Positions 1 through 7,166 of a stretch of DNA of 31,225 bases are shown in pieces. The stretch's first letter is position 1; the number at the start of each line of letters is the position of its first letter. Made by a program: the position numbers and the translations under genes. Under the pieces are notes generated by a model. The model searched no databases. It was not told the DNA's origin and saw nothing but the letters and a program-made list of their open reading frames with translations. Origin of the DNA: Shewanellaceae bacterium UBA2521 (GTDB lineage Bacteria; Pseudomonadota; Gammaproteobacteria; Enterobacterales; Shewanellaceae); contig DDNL01000057.1 in NCBI GenBank assembly GCA_002341165.1, forward strand, positions 1 to 31,225. Reading direction: 5' to 3'.

Positions 1-1254
1 AGTTTCAACTGGATTTTCAGCTTGGGCTTTAGCTGAGATTTCAGCTTGGTTTTGGTCTATATCTTTAGATAATACAGGTCTAAGCAAGCTCGCCTTGTGC
101 TCTATCTGCTCCATTTGTGAGACAAGATGATCTCTTGGTGCTTCGACTTCCACCACCGCAGTTGATGAATGAGTTGTTTGATGCTGTGTCATCAAGCTCA
201 GCAAAGCGACTTCTATAGCTGATTGCATATCCGGAGCATAAGGTAGAAGTTTTCGACTCTGTAGTAAGCTTTTATACCAAGTATGTACTGTGTGAGATTC
301 GATATGATCAACCAACTCAGCTATGCTGTGTGTGTCAGGCATAGCCTGTAAAGCATCGGGCACCTGCTGTACGATATAAACCTGATGGCATAACTCGAGC
401 AGCCCGCATAAGATAGCATCCGCTTCAATACCCGAAGCAAACAAGTCTTGTATGAGCTTAAATAGCTTTGGCGTATCTACATCAGATAAAGCCGACCATA
501 ACTCCAGTGCATAATCGCCTCGTAAAGTACCGAGCATAGCTTGAACCTGCGCAAAGTTGACCGCACCACAACCATGCGCAATGGCTTGATCAGTCAAACT
601 TAAAGCATCTCTCATGCTTCCTTGTGCTTTCTGACTCAATAGGCTCAATGCATTCGATTCAAATAAAATACGCTCTTCTGTTAAAACTTTAGCCAACTGC
701 TGCTCAATTTGAGTTTGGTTGAGGCTCTTTAGGTTAAACTGGAAACAACGCGATAAAACCGTGACAGGTAACTTCTGCGGCTCCGTTGTTGCTAATAAAA
801 ACTTAACATGAGAAGGAGGCTCTTCGAGTGTTTTCAATAAAGCATTAAAACTAGAGCGCGAAAGCATGTGCACTTCATCAATCAAGTAGACTTTATAACG
901 CCCGCGAGTAGGCATATACATAACATTATCAAGTAATTCTCGTGTATCATCTACTTTCGTTTTTGATGCTGCATCAATTTCAATCAAATCAACAAAGCGA
1001 CCATCGCGTATTTCAAGACAAGATGAGCATGCACCACAGGGCTCAGAGGTGAGACCTTGCTCGCAATTCAATCCCTTAGCGAAGAGTCGTGCTAGTGTTG
1101 TTTTACCCACACCACGTGTACCACTAAACAAGTAAGCATGATGCAAACGGTTTGCATCTAAAGCATGAGTTAAGGCTTGTAGTACATGGGTCTGCCCGAC
1201 TACTTCAGTAAAAGTCGAAGGACGCCATTTTCTAGCAAGAACTTGAGATGACAT
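1..1254 (-). CDS. dnaX: DNA polymerase III tau/gamma subunit, N-terminal 418 residues (cut by left edge)
   Basis: This is the clamp-loader ATPase of the replicative polymerase; it loads the beta clamp and, as tau, couples polymerase cores. The reading frame is open from the ATG at 1254 to the left edge. AAA+ landmarks are visible: Walker A GTRGVGKT (residues 45-52), a zinc-binding cysteine set (C64, C73, C76, C79), Walker B LIDEVHML (about 124-131) and the sensor-1 region LLATTEPQKLP. After about residue 350 the sequence becomes low-complexity and rich in Gln, Ala and Glu, as expected of the linker before the tau-specific domains. GAGG lies five bases before the ATG. apt is immediately upstream, as in E. 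coli. The E. coli programmed frameshift that makes gamma lies slightly beyond this point, so gamma production cannot be judged here. Confidence 0.96.
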   Translation of the reverse strand, partial: MSSQVLARKWRPSTFTEVVGQTHVLQALTHALDANRLHHAYLFSGTRGVGKTTLARLFAKGLNCEQGLTSEPCGACSSCLEIRDGRFVDLIEIDAASKTKVDDTRELLDNVMYMPTRGRYKVYLIDEVHMLSRSSFNALLKTLEEPPSHVKFLLATTEPQKLPVTVLSRCFQFNLKSLNQTQIEQQLAKVLTEERILFESNALSLLSQKAQGSMRDALSLTDQAIAHGCGAVNFAQVQAMLGTLRGDYALELWSALSDVDTPKLFKLIQDLFASGIEADAILCGLLELCHQVYIVQQVPDALQAMPDTHSIAELVDHIESHTVHTWYKSLLQSRKLLPYAPDMQSAIEVALLSLMTQHQTTHSSTAVVEVEAPRDHLVSQMEQIEHKASLLRPVLSKDIDQNQAEISAKAQAENPVET

Positions 1255-1282
1255 AATTACCTCAATATTAAAATACGAAAAG

Positions 1283-1312
1283 GAACAGAAGTGATGAGAT
1301 AAGCTTCTGTTC
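1283..1312 (-). other. Inverted repeat between apt and dnaX
   Basis: A perfect 9-bp inverted repeat (gaacagaag / cttctgttc, 12-nt loop) lies between apt and dnaX. Read on the minus strand it is followed by CTTTTCG, so it could be a weak terminator, an attenuator or an mRNA-stability hairpin that lowers dnaX relative to apt. The T tract is too short to call it a terminator with confidence. Confidence 0.5.
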
Positions 1313-1345
1313 ACACCTACAGCAACAGTGTAATGCTGTTACGCT

Positions 1346-1894
1346 TTAATCACCTGCAAAATCGCAAAGACTGGTTACCATTACATCAAGATCTTGCAGT
1401 TTTTTCTCACCGCTTAAATCAGGTAATGAGATCACAAATGCAGCTTGCTCAACCACACCACCTAATTGACGGATTAAAGCAACCGTCGCTTCAATCGTGC
1501 CACCTGTAGCCAATAGATCATCGACAACGAGTACTTTTTCACCCGACTTAATCGCATCTTTATGAATCTCTAGAGTGTCTTCGCCATATTCAAGTTGGTA
1601 AGAACGAGCAAGCGTCTCTCTTGGTAATTTACCTGGTTTTCTAACGGGAACAAAACCAATACCTAACTCGAGCGCAAGTGGCGCGCCGAAGATAAACCCT
1701 CGCGCTTCAGTACCCACGACTTTATCGAAGCCCATCTGACCAAAATGCTGAGCAAAGGCTTGGATAACTAAATCAAAGGCTTTGTGATCTTCTATTAATG
1801 ACGTGATATCACGAAACATAATACCTTTTTTAGGATAATCAGGCACAGCTTTAATGCTTTGTTTAATGTAATTTAAATCTTCCGCTTTCATCAT
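1346..1894 (-). CDS. apt: Adenine phosphoribosyltransferase
   Basis: Cytosolic purine-salvage enzyme: adenine + PRPP gives AMP + PPi. At 182 residues it is the usual length. The type I phosphoribosyltransferase PRPP loop VLVVDDLLATGGT is at residues 121-133, and the family stretches GTEARGFIFGAP (61-72) and VPVRKPGKLPRET (82-94) are intact. Two adjacent ATGs (1894 and 1891) are possible starts; neither has a strong Shine-Dalgarno (only AAGAG, more than 10 bases upstream). It begins 31 bases after the manB stop with no terminator between, and dnaX follows, so it is probably the middle gene of a manB-apt-dnaX transcript. The apt-dnaX pairing is conserved in enteric bacteria. In this window it complements the deo genes by recycling free adenine. 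Confidence 0.97.
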   Translation of the reverse strand: MMKAEDLNYIKQSIKAVPDYPKKGIMFRDITSLIEDHKAFDLVIQAFAQHFGQMGFDKVVGTEARGFIFGAPLALELGIGFVPVRKPGKLPRETLARSYQLEYGEDTLEIHKDAIKSGEKVLVVDDLLATGGTIEATVALIRQLGGVVEQAAFVISLPDLSGEKKLQDLDVMVTSLCDFAGD

Positions 1895-1925
1895 ATATAA
1901 ACATTCACTCTTGAGAATAAAAATA

Positions 1926-3308
1926 TTAACGCATTAACTGCAGTAATTCTTGTGTTTTTTGTTGCATCAAGGCAACGTCTTGTTTCGATTCGACATTAAG
2001 ACGCATAACAGGCTCAGTATTTGAACTGCGCAAATTAAAGCGCCAAGTTTCAAACTCTAAACTCAAGCCGTCCATTTCGTCTACACAGATCGCATCTTGC
2101 AATAACGCTTTCTTTACCTTGCTTAATACAGCCTGCGCATCCGCTACTGTAAGGTTTATTTCGCCAGATGAAGGATAGGACTGTACATAGTTTTCTATTA
2201 AAGCCGAAAGAGGCTTACCTTGCTTAGAGAGCATTTCGGCGACTAATAACCAAGGGATCATACCGCTATCACAATAACCGAAATCGCGGAAATAGTGGTG
2301 AGCACTCATTTCTCCGCCGTAAATCGCATCTTGTTGACGCATTTTCTCTTTGATAAAGGCATGTCCTGTTTTACTCACAACAGCTTGACCTTTATGCTTC
2401 TGAGCTAAGAATTGTGTGTTCCAGTATAACCTTGGATCATGAATTACGATTTCACCTTGATTCTGCTTCAAAAAAGCTTCTGTAAGTAAACCTACAATAT
2501 AGTAACCTTCTATAAATTGCCCTTTCTCATCAAATAAGAAGCAACGATCAAAATCACCATCCCAAGCAATACCCATATCAGCTTTTTCTTGAATAACAGC
2601 ATCAATCGTAGGTTGTCTTAATTCCGGGAGAATAGGATTAGGGATGCCGTTAGGAAAGTGACCATCAGGCTCATGGTGTATTTTAATAAAAGAAATAGGA
2701 ACATGGTTCTGCTCAAAAAAATCCTGCATCGCATCGATAATTGGACCTGCGGCACCATTACCAGCATTGACAACAAGCTTCAATGGCTTAAGTGCTTGCA
2801 TATCAACAAAGGAGAGCATCTCTTGAATATAATCTGCTTTACTTAATCTTGGTATCACCCGCCCCTTTACTTTCACTTCAGGAAAATTTTGCGCTTCTGC
2901 AAGGTGCTTGATATCAAGTAACCCTGAGTCGTTACTTATTGGCTGCGCTTCTCGACGCACCATTTTCATTCCATTAAAATCAATAGGATTATGGCTTGCT
3001 GTGACTTCAACCCCGCCATCAGCTTGTAAAAATCGAGTAGCAAAATAAACTTCTTCGGTACCCGTCATACCTAAGTCGATGACATCTAAGCCACAATCGG
3101 TCAATCCTTCAGATACTTGCTGCTTAAGTGCTTCAGAGGTTAGTCTCACATCACCCCCAACAACTACAGTACTTGCCTGTGGATTTTCTGTTTGTAAGAA
3201 TATCCCCATAGCGCGACCAATTTGATAAGCAATCGCAGGGTTGATCTCTGATTCTAAGCGTCCCCGAATATCATAGGCTTTAAAGCAGGTTAATTGCTGC
3301 ATGAACAC
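1926..3308 (-). CDS. manB: Phosphomannomutase (CpsG/ManB type)
   Basis: Interconverts mannose-6-phosphate and mannose-1-phosphate, the step before GDP-mannose for exopolysaccharide or LPS sugars. This alpha-D-phosphohexomutase has all landmarks: phosphoserine loop TASHNP (Ser105), metal loop DGDFDR (250-255), sugar-binding GEMSAHH (332-338) and phosphate-binding RSSNTEP (427-433). The sequence resembles E. coli ManB/CpsG far more than AlgC. Start choice matters: AGGAG sits six bases before a GTG at 3308 but twelve before the ATG at 3302. The ATG gives MQQLTCFKAYDIRG, which aligns with E. coli, so either is possible and the SD spacing favours GTG. Unusually, the gene is not in a capsule cluster; it leads apt-dnaX and follows a terminator and a bactofilin gene. 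Confidence 0.93.
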   Translation of the reverse strand: MFMQQLTCFKAYDIRGRLESEINPAIAYQIGRAMGIFLQTENPQASTVVVGGDVRLTSEALKQQVSEGLTDCGLDVIDLGMTGTEEVYFATRFLQADGGVEVTASHNPIDFNGMKMVRREAQPISNDSGLLDIKHLAEAQNFPEVKVKGRVIPRLSKADYIQEMLSFVDMQALKPLKLVVNAGNGAAGPIIDAMQDFFEQNHVPISFIKIHHEPDGHFPNGIPNPILPELRQPTIDAVIQEKADMGIAWDGDFDRCFLFDEKGQFIEGYYIVGLLTEAFLKQNQGEIVIHDPRLYWNTQFLAQKHKGQAVVSKTGHAFIKEKMRQQDAIYGGEMSAHHYFRDFGYCDSGMIPWLLVAEMLSKQGKPLSALIENYVQSYPSSGEINLTVADAQAVLSKVKKALLQDAICVDEMDGLSLEFETWRFNLRSSNTEPVMRLNVESKQDVALMQQKTQELLQLMR

Positions 3309-3365
3309 ATATCACTCCTCTCTGTACAACACAATAAACAATGAACTGTATAAAATACAGGCCAT

Positions 3366-3398
3366 AAAAAAGTAATGAGATAAATATTATCTCATTAC
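3366..3398 (-). terminator. Rho-independent terminator after the bactofilin gene
   Basis: A perfect 12-bp stem (gtaatgagataa / ttatctcattac) has a 3-nt loop. On the minus strand it is followed by six T residues. It lies about 60 bases after the bactofilin stop and separates that gene from manB, so manB needs its own promoter in 3309-3365. Confidence 0.85.
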
Positions 3399-3458
3399 AG
3401 GTTATAACACGCAACAAAAGAGAGTAAACAATTCCAGAAGACTATAGAAAAAGAGGAT

Positions 3459-3890
3459 TCAACTATTCATTAACACACCATCAACATCATCGCCTTTACT
3501 TTTTTTACTCGAAATTTTATCAACGAGTTCATTATCTTGACGAAACTCCGCTAGCCAACTCGGTGTTTCTTTTACACGTACGCCGACAAACTGACCTTGA
3601 TCATAGATTTCCATATGTTCACACCATACTTCACCTTCGACCGTGCCGTCATTATGAATGATCAGTCTTTGACAGCTTACAGAGCCTTGAAAGTGACCTG
3701 AAACCTGCAAGTCAATACAAAAAAGCTTGCCTTTGATGTAGCCTTTTTTCTCAATGACCACATTTGCTTTTGAATTGATCTGACCATCAAGGTGACCGGC
3801 CAGAAGCACATCACCATCAAAACGAAACTTGCCTTTGATATGTGATCCATGAGCAATAAAAGTGAGCTGAGGAGAATTTTTCTTAAACAT
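3459..3890 (-). CDS. Bactofilin family protein
   Basis: Bactofilins are small polymerising cytoskeletal proteins that form right-handed beta-helix filaments, usually at the inner membrane, and scaffold cell-wall or polysaccharide enzymes. The 143-residue product has the typical short Gly/Ile/Val repeat pattern across about residues 12-105 (HGSHIKGKFRFDGDVLLAG, then GQINSKANVVIEKKGYIKG and GSVSCQRLIIHNDGTVEGEVW), followed by a charged, probably disordered C-terminal tail. There is no signal peptide or membrane helix. It has its own terminator, so it looks monocistronic. Its proximity to manB hints at envelope or polysaccharide organisation, but this is inference. Shine-Dalgarno is weak (GAG nine bases upstream). 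Confidence 0.88.
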   Translation of the reverse strand: MFKKNSPQLTFIAHGSHIKGKFRFDGDVLLAGHLDGQINSKANVVIEKKGYIKGKLFCIDLQVSGHFQGSVSCQRLIIHNDGTVEGEVWCEHMEIYDQGQFVGVRVKETPSWLAEFRQDNELVDKISSKKSKGDDVDGVLMNS

Positions 3891-4025
3891 AGGTTACGAC
3901 TCTAAAATAAAATTATCCGCATATTTAAACCTCTCATTAAAACTATAGAACAAATAGGTGTAGTAGGCAAAATAGTTCTCCTTTTATTGAATACCTTGCC
4001 AACAGACTCTAACAACTGAGGTTCA

Positions 4026-4041
4026 TATGGAAATATCCATA
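4026..4041. promoter_or_regulatory. Palindrome in the bactofilin / DASS divergent intergenic region
   Basis: A perfect interrupted palindrome TATGGA-aata-TCCATA lies about 90 bases before the DASS symporter start, in the 241-base region shared by two divergent genes. It has operator-like geometry, but I cannot assign a regulator and no convincing -35/-10 pair is visible next to it. Confidence 0.3.
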
Positions 4042-4131
4042 AAATATGCTAAATAAGTCAAATTTACTCTTGTTTTTATCTTCAAATAGGAACAAAATAT
4101 CCGACACTTTTACATATCAAAAATTAAAATT

Positions 4132-5529
4132 ATGGAACAAGTAGTAGAACAACAAGTCGTAGACCAAGATAGAAAACCCCACAGCAAAGACATCATTAAA
4201 TTTACATCATTAGCAGGCACAGCCTGTTTGTTTTATTTGATGCTCAACTTTCTTCCATTTGAACCTCAAATCAATCAGGGCCTGGCATTGCTCACGTGTG
4301 CAGCATTACTTTGGCTAACAGAGACGATTCATATTAGTATCACGGCATTGCTCATTCCTATTGTCGCGATCTTTTTAGGTCTTCTGGATACAAAGCAAGC
4401 ACTGTCTGGCTTTTCTCACCCAACTATTTATCTTTTTTTTGGTGGCTTTGTCTTAGCTGCTGCCATTCACACTCAAGGTATTGATAAGCTTATTGCTCAT
4501 AAGCTTCTCTACTTAGCCAGAGGACAGCTCAAAACAGCTTGCTTCCTGCTATTTTTTGCAACCGCAGCTTTATCCATGTGGATTAGTAATACAGCCACAA
4601 CAACGATTATGTTGCCTTTAGCTTTAGGTCTACTCAGTCAGTTAGATAAAACAAAGCATATGAAAACATACGTATTTGTGTTACTCGGCATAGGCTATTC
4701 AGCAAATATAGGAGGTATCGGTACTATACTCGGCAGCCCTCCAAATGCTGTTGCGGCAGCTCATGCGGGAATTTCTTTTAACGAATGGCTTGAGTTTGGC
4801 TTAATCACAGTCTCTTTGATGCTGCCTGCTATGTTAATGTGTCTTTATTTGTTCTTCAAACCCGATCTATCATTACAATATGAAGTTGCACCAAGCGAAG
4901 AGCAGCTAAGTAGCTCTGCTAAGCTGACTTTACTCATCTTTTTCCTCACCGCGCTCTGTTGGGTCAACAGTAAAAGCATCTCTAATTACCTCGGCGGTAT
5001 TCAAAAGTTTGATACCATCATTGCACTGACATCAGCAATATTGCTCAATGCACTTGGACTCGTAAACTGGAAGAAAATTCAACAGACAACAGAATGGGGA
5101 GTTTTGGTGCTTTTTGGTGGTGGTATCACTCTGAGTACAATTCTCGCAAAAACAGGTACGAGTGCCTTTTTAGCGCATAATATGGCAGAAGCTTTTGGCA
5201 GCTCAAGTACAGCACTGTTCATGCTTGCTGTTATTTTCTTTGTCATTATCCTTACTGAATTTGCAAGCAATACAGCAAGTGCAACCCTGCTTGTTCCGAT
5301 CTTTGCAAGTATTGCTGAAGCTTTAGGATTACCTGTCATCATGGTTTGCGCCATCATAGGTGTGTCTGCAAACTGCGCCTTTATGTTGCCAGTCGGTACA
5401 CCACCTAATGCTATTATTTATGGCTCAGGCTATATCAAACAGTCGCAAATGATGAAAGCCGGTTTACTGGTCAATATAGCTGCAACGCTCATTTTGTACT
5501 TTTTAGCTCATATGCTATGGAATTTCTAA
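4132..5529 (+). CDS. DASS/SLC13-family sodium-coupled anion symporter
   Basis: Inner-membrane transporter expected to co-import Na+ with a di- or tricarboxylate (succinate, malate, citrate) or another divalent anion. The 465-residue protein has about 11-12 hydrophobic segments and both inverted-repeat signatures of the family: SNT (152-154) followed by SPPN (202-205), and SNT (379-381) followed by TPPN (423-426). These form the Na+ and carboxylate sites in VcINDY-type structures. The first ~22 residues are hydrophilic. The substrate cannot be read from the sequence. The gene stands alone, divergent from the bactofilin gene and upstream of ffs; only weak A-rich sequence precedes the ATG instead of a clear ribosome binding site. 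A DAACS carboxylate symporter lies just beyond ffs on the other strand. Confidence 0.9.
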   Translation: MEQVVEQQVVDQDRKPHSKDIIKFTSLAGTACLFYLMLNFLPFEPQINQGLALLTCAALLWLTETIHISITALLIPIVAIFLGLLDTKQALSGFSHPTIYLFFGGFVLAAAIHTQGIDKLIAHKLLYLARGQLKTACFLLFFATAALSMWISNTATTTIMLPLALGLLSQLDKTKHMKTYVFVLLGIGYSANIGGIGTILGSPPNAVAAAHAGISFNEWLEFGLITVSLMLPAMLMCLYLFFKPDLSLQYEVAPSEEQLSSSAKLTLLIFFLTALCWVNSKSISNYLGGIQKFDTIIALTSAILLNALGLVNWKKIQQTTEWGVLVLFGGGITLSTILAKTGTSAFLAHNMAEAFGSSSTALFMLAVIFFVIILTEFASNTASATLLVPIFASIAEALGLPVIMVCAIIGVSANCAFMLPVGTPPNAIIYGSGYIKQSQMMKAGLLVNIAATLILYFLAHMLWNF

Positions 5530-5558
5530 AAACGCAGTGAAATGAGGAAACATATCGT

Positions 5559-5580
5559 ATATTAATCATGCGATTAATAT
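5559..5580. repeat. Palindrome directly upstream of the ffs promoter
   Basis: A perfect 9-bp inverted repeat (atattaatc-atgc-gattaatat) ends eight bases before the ffs -35 box. It has no T tract, so it is not an obvious terminator for the DASS gene. Its position fits an AT-rich UP element or an operator, for example for a protein that bends AT-rich DNA. Confidence 0.4.
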
Positions 5581-5588
5581 GAATAGAC

Positions 5589-5617
5589 TTGACCACTGCA
5601 TAGAAAATATAGATAAT
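5589..5617 (+). promoter_or_regulatory. Promoter of ffs (4.5S RNA), with GC-rich discriminator
   Basis: TTGACC (5589-5594), a 17-bp spacer and GATAAT (5612-5617) match the sigma-70 consensus at 5/6 in each hexamer. The next bases, GCGAGGC, form a GC-rich discriminator typical of stable-RNA promoters under growth-rate/ppGpp control. Predicted start is near 5624, a few bases before the mature RNA. Confidence 0.82.
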
Positions 5618-5631
5618 GCGAGGCAACCAAT

Positions 5632-5743
5632 GGTGTCTTCTTGGTTACCTCGCAATAAAGCTTTGTGAACCCGGTCAGGCCTGGAAGGGAGCAGCCGCAG
5701 CAAAACCTTTATGTGCCGAGGATCGGCTAAGAAGACGCCACCC
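5632..5743 (+). ncRNA. ffs: Signal recognition particle 4.5S RNA
   Basis: RNA core of the bacterial SRP; it binds Ffh and FtsY for co-translational membrane targeting. The conserved apical domain is clear: GGTCAGG, then GGAA (5683-5686), then AGCAGCC (5690-5696), matching the E. coli tetraloop and symmetric/asymmetric loops. The terminal helix pairs GGTGTCTTCTT (5632-5642) with AAGAAGACGCC (5729-5739), and the RNA ends in ACCC as in E. coli. The ~112-nt length is typical of the short gammaproteobacterial form without an Alu domain. One variation: the GGAA tetraloop appears closed by U-G instead of C-G. It is convergent with the DAACS gene, whose stop is 20 bases away. Confidence 0.95.
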
Positions 5744-5763
5744 AATATGCTCCCCTTCACACA

Positions 5764-7101
5764 TTAAGATTTCTTTTTACTTTTAGACTTCAACTGATTA
5801 CCAGAAAACTGTTCTATATCTAACTCTTTTTCTCCAGCATCTATATCATAAAAAACTTTGGTATCGATTTCTTTTTCATGTGTTGCCACCACAAGTGTCG
5901 TAACAGAATCTCCTGTTACATTCACCGCAGTTCTCACCATATCAAGTAAACGATCAACACCAATAATCAGTGCAATACCCTCAACAGGAAGATTCACTTG
6001 TTGTAAAACCATAGCCAGAGTAACCAAGCCTACAGAAGGTACGCCTGCAGTACCCACAGATGCCAGAGTCGCTGTCAGAATAACACTAAGATATTCTGCA
6101 ACCGTCAAATCTTGGTTATAAACCTGTGCAATAAAAACCGTTGCAACACCTTGCATGATAGCAGTGCCATCCATATTGACCGTAGCACCCAGAGGAAGCG
6201 TGAAAGAAGCAACCTTATTATCGACCCCCATTTTATGTTCAAGGGTTTGGAAAGTTGCAGGAAGTGTCGCATTAGAACTTGATGTTGAAAAAGCAAAAAG
6301 TTGGACATCTCGCATTTTGCGAAGAAACATGCTTGGAGATAAGCCAGTGAAAGCTTTAAGCAAAGTAGGATAAACCAACAAACCTTGTATGAAAAGTACC
6401 AGCAATACAGTAAAGAAGTATTTAGCCACACTCTCAAAAGTATCCATACCGAGACTTAACACCAGCTTGGCAATCAAACCAAAAATACCATAAGGTGCAA
6501 GCGCCATAATCAAAGTTACAACACGCAAAACTACTTCATTGAGATCTTGGAAAAACTCAGCTACGCGTACACCGCGGCTTCCTACATGCGAAATAGCAAA
6601 TCCAAAAACAATAGCAAAAACAATAATTTGTAACATTTTACCTTCAGATAAAGCCTTAACAGGGTTCGTTGGAATCATATCCAATAAAATTTGGCCTATC
6701 GAAGGTGCCTCTTTAGCAGCAAAAGAAGTCTCTACTGACAAAGTCGCATCACCTGGGTGAATCATAATTGCAAAAGTAATTGCAATGGTCACCGCAATAG
6801 CTGTCGTCATCAAATAAAAAACAATGGTTTTACCACCTACACTCCCTAACTTTGAAGGATCAGAAAGTGAACTCACTCCACAAATCAAAGAGATCAAAAC
6901 TAGAGGTACAACAAGCATCTTAAGGCAAGCAATGAACATTGTACCAATAATATGAAACAAGCCATTGGTCAAATAGTCTTCAACCCATACACTCTCTGGA
7001 AAAACCTGTCTTAAAATAAAACCGATTAACGCACCGGCAAGCATGCCTATCATAATTTTTGATGTCAGATGCATTTTTTGCTCATTATTATCCGTAAACA
7101 T
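5764..7101 (-). CDS. DAACS-family dicarboxylate/amino acid:cation symporter (GltP-like)
   Basis: Inner-membrane elevator-type symporter for glutamate/aspartate or C4-dicarboxylates, driven by Na+ or H+. All core motifs are present in 445 residues: serine-rich HP1 tip SSSN (274-277), TM7 NMDGT (309-313), HP2 tip VGTAGVPSVG (349-358) and TM8 DMVRTAVNVTGD (387-398). The TM8 arginine (R390), which in characterised members contacts the side-chain carboxylate, is retained, which argues for an acidic substrate rather than a neutral amino acid. The C-terminus is a lysine-rich cytoplasmic tail (SKSKKKS). AAGGG six bases before the ATG supports the start. It is convergent with ffs and transcribed away from the aromatic permease region on the same strand. 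Confidence 0.92.
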   Translation of the reverse strand: MFTDNNEQKMHLTSKIMIGMLAGALIGFILRQVFPESVWVEDYLTNGLFHIIGTMFIACLKMLVVPLVLISLICGVSSLSDPSKLGSVGGKTIVFYLMTTAIAVTIAITFAIMIHPGDATLSVETSFAAKEAPSIGQILLDMIPTNPVKALSEGKMLQIIVFAIVFGFAISHVGSRGVRVAEFFQDLNEVVLRVVTLIMALAPYGIFGLIAKLVLSLGMDTFESVAKYFFTVLLVLFIQGLLVYPTLLKAFTGLSPSMFLRKMRDVQLFAFSTSSSNATLPATFQTLEHKMGVDNKVASFTLPLGATVNMDGTAIMQGVATVFIAQVYNQDLTVAEYLSVILTATLASVGTAGVPSVGLVTLAMVLQQVNLPVEGIALIIGVDRLLDMVRTAVNVTGDSVTTLVVATHEKEIDTKVFYDIDAGEKELDIEQFSGNQLKSKSKKKS

Positions 7102-7166
7102 ATATAACCCTTAATTTCTAGAATACAATCATTACTGTTGATTGCTCAGCACCATATACCTCATGC

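Noticed and set aside
1..60. dnaX programmed -1 frameshift site
   Set aside because: The visible part ends at codon 418, before the place where an A AAA AAG slippery site occurs in E. coli; none is seen within the visible sequence.
2658..2846. 62-codon plus-strand frame inside manB
   Set aside because: No ribosome site, no recognisable motifs, and fully antisense to a well-conserved enzyme.
5079..5357. Antisense reading frames inside the transporter genes (for example 5079-5357, 6105-6437, 7627-7899)
   Set aside because: They lie wholly within strongly supported genes on the other strand, lack ribosome sites and resemble no family; they are shadows of hydrophobic codon patterns.
5566..5760. 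64-codon minus-strand frame over 4.5S RNA
   Set aside because: It is the reverse complement of the ffs RNA gene; the RNA secondary structure explains the sequence.
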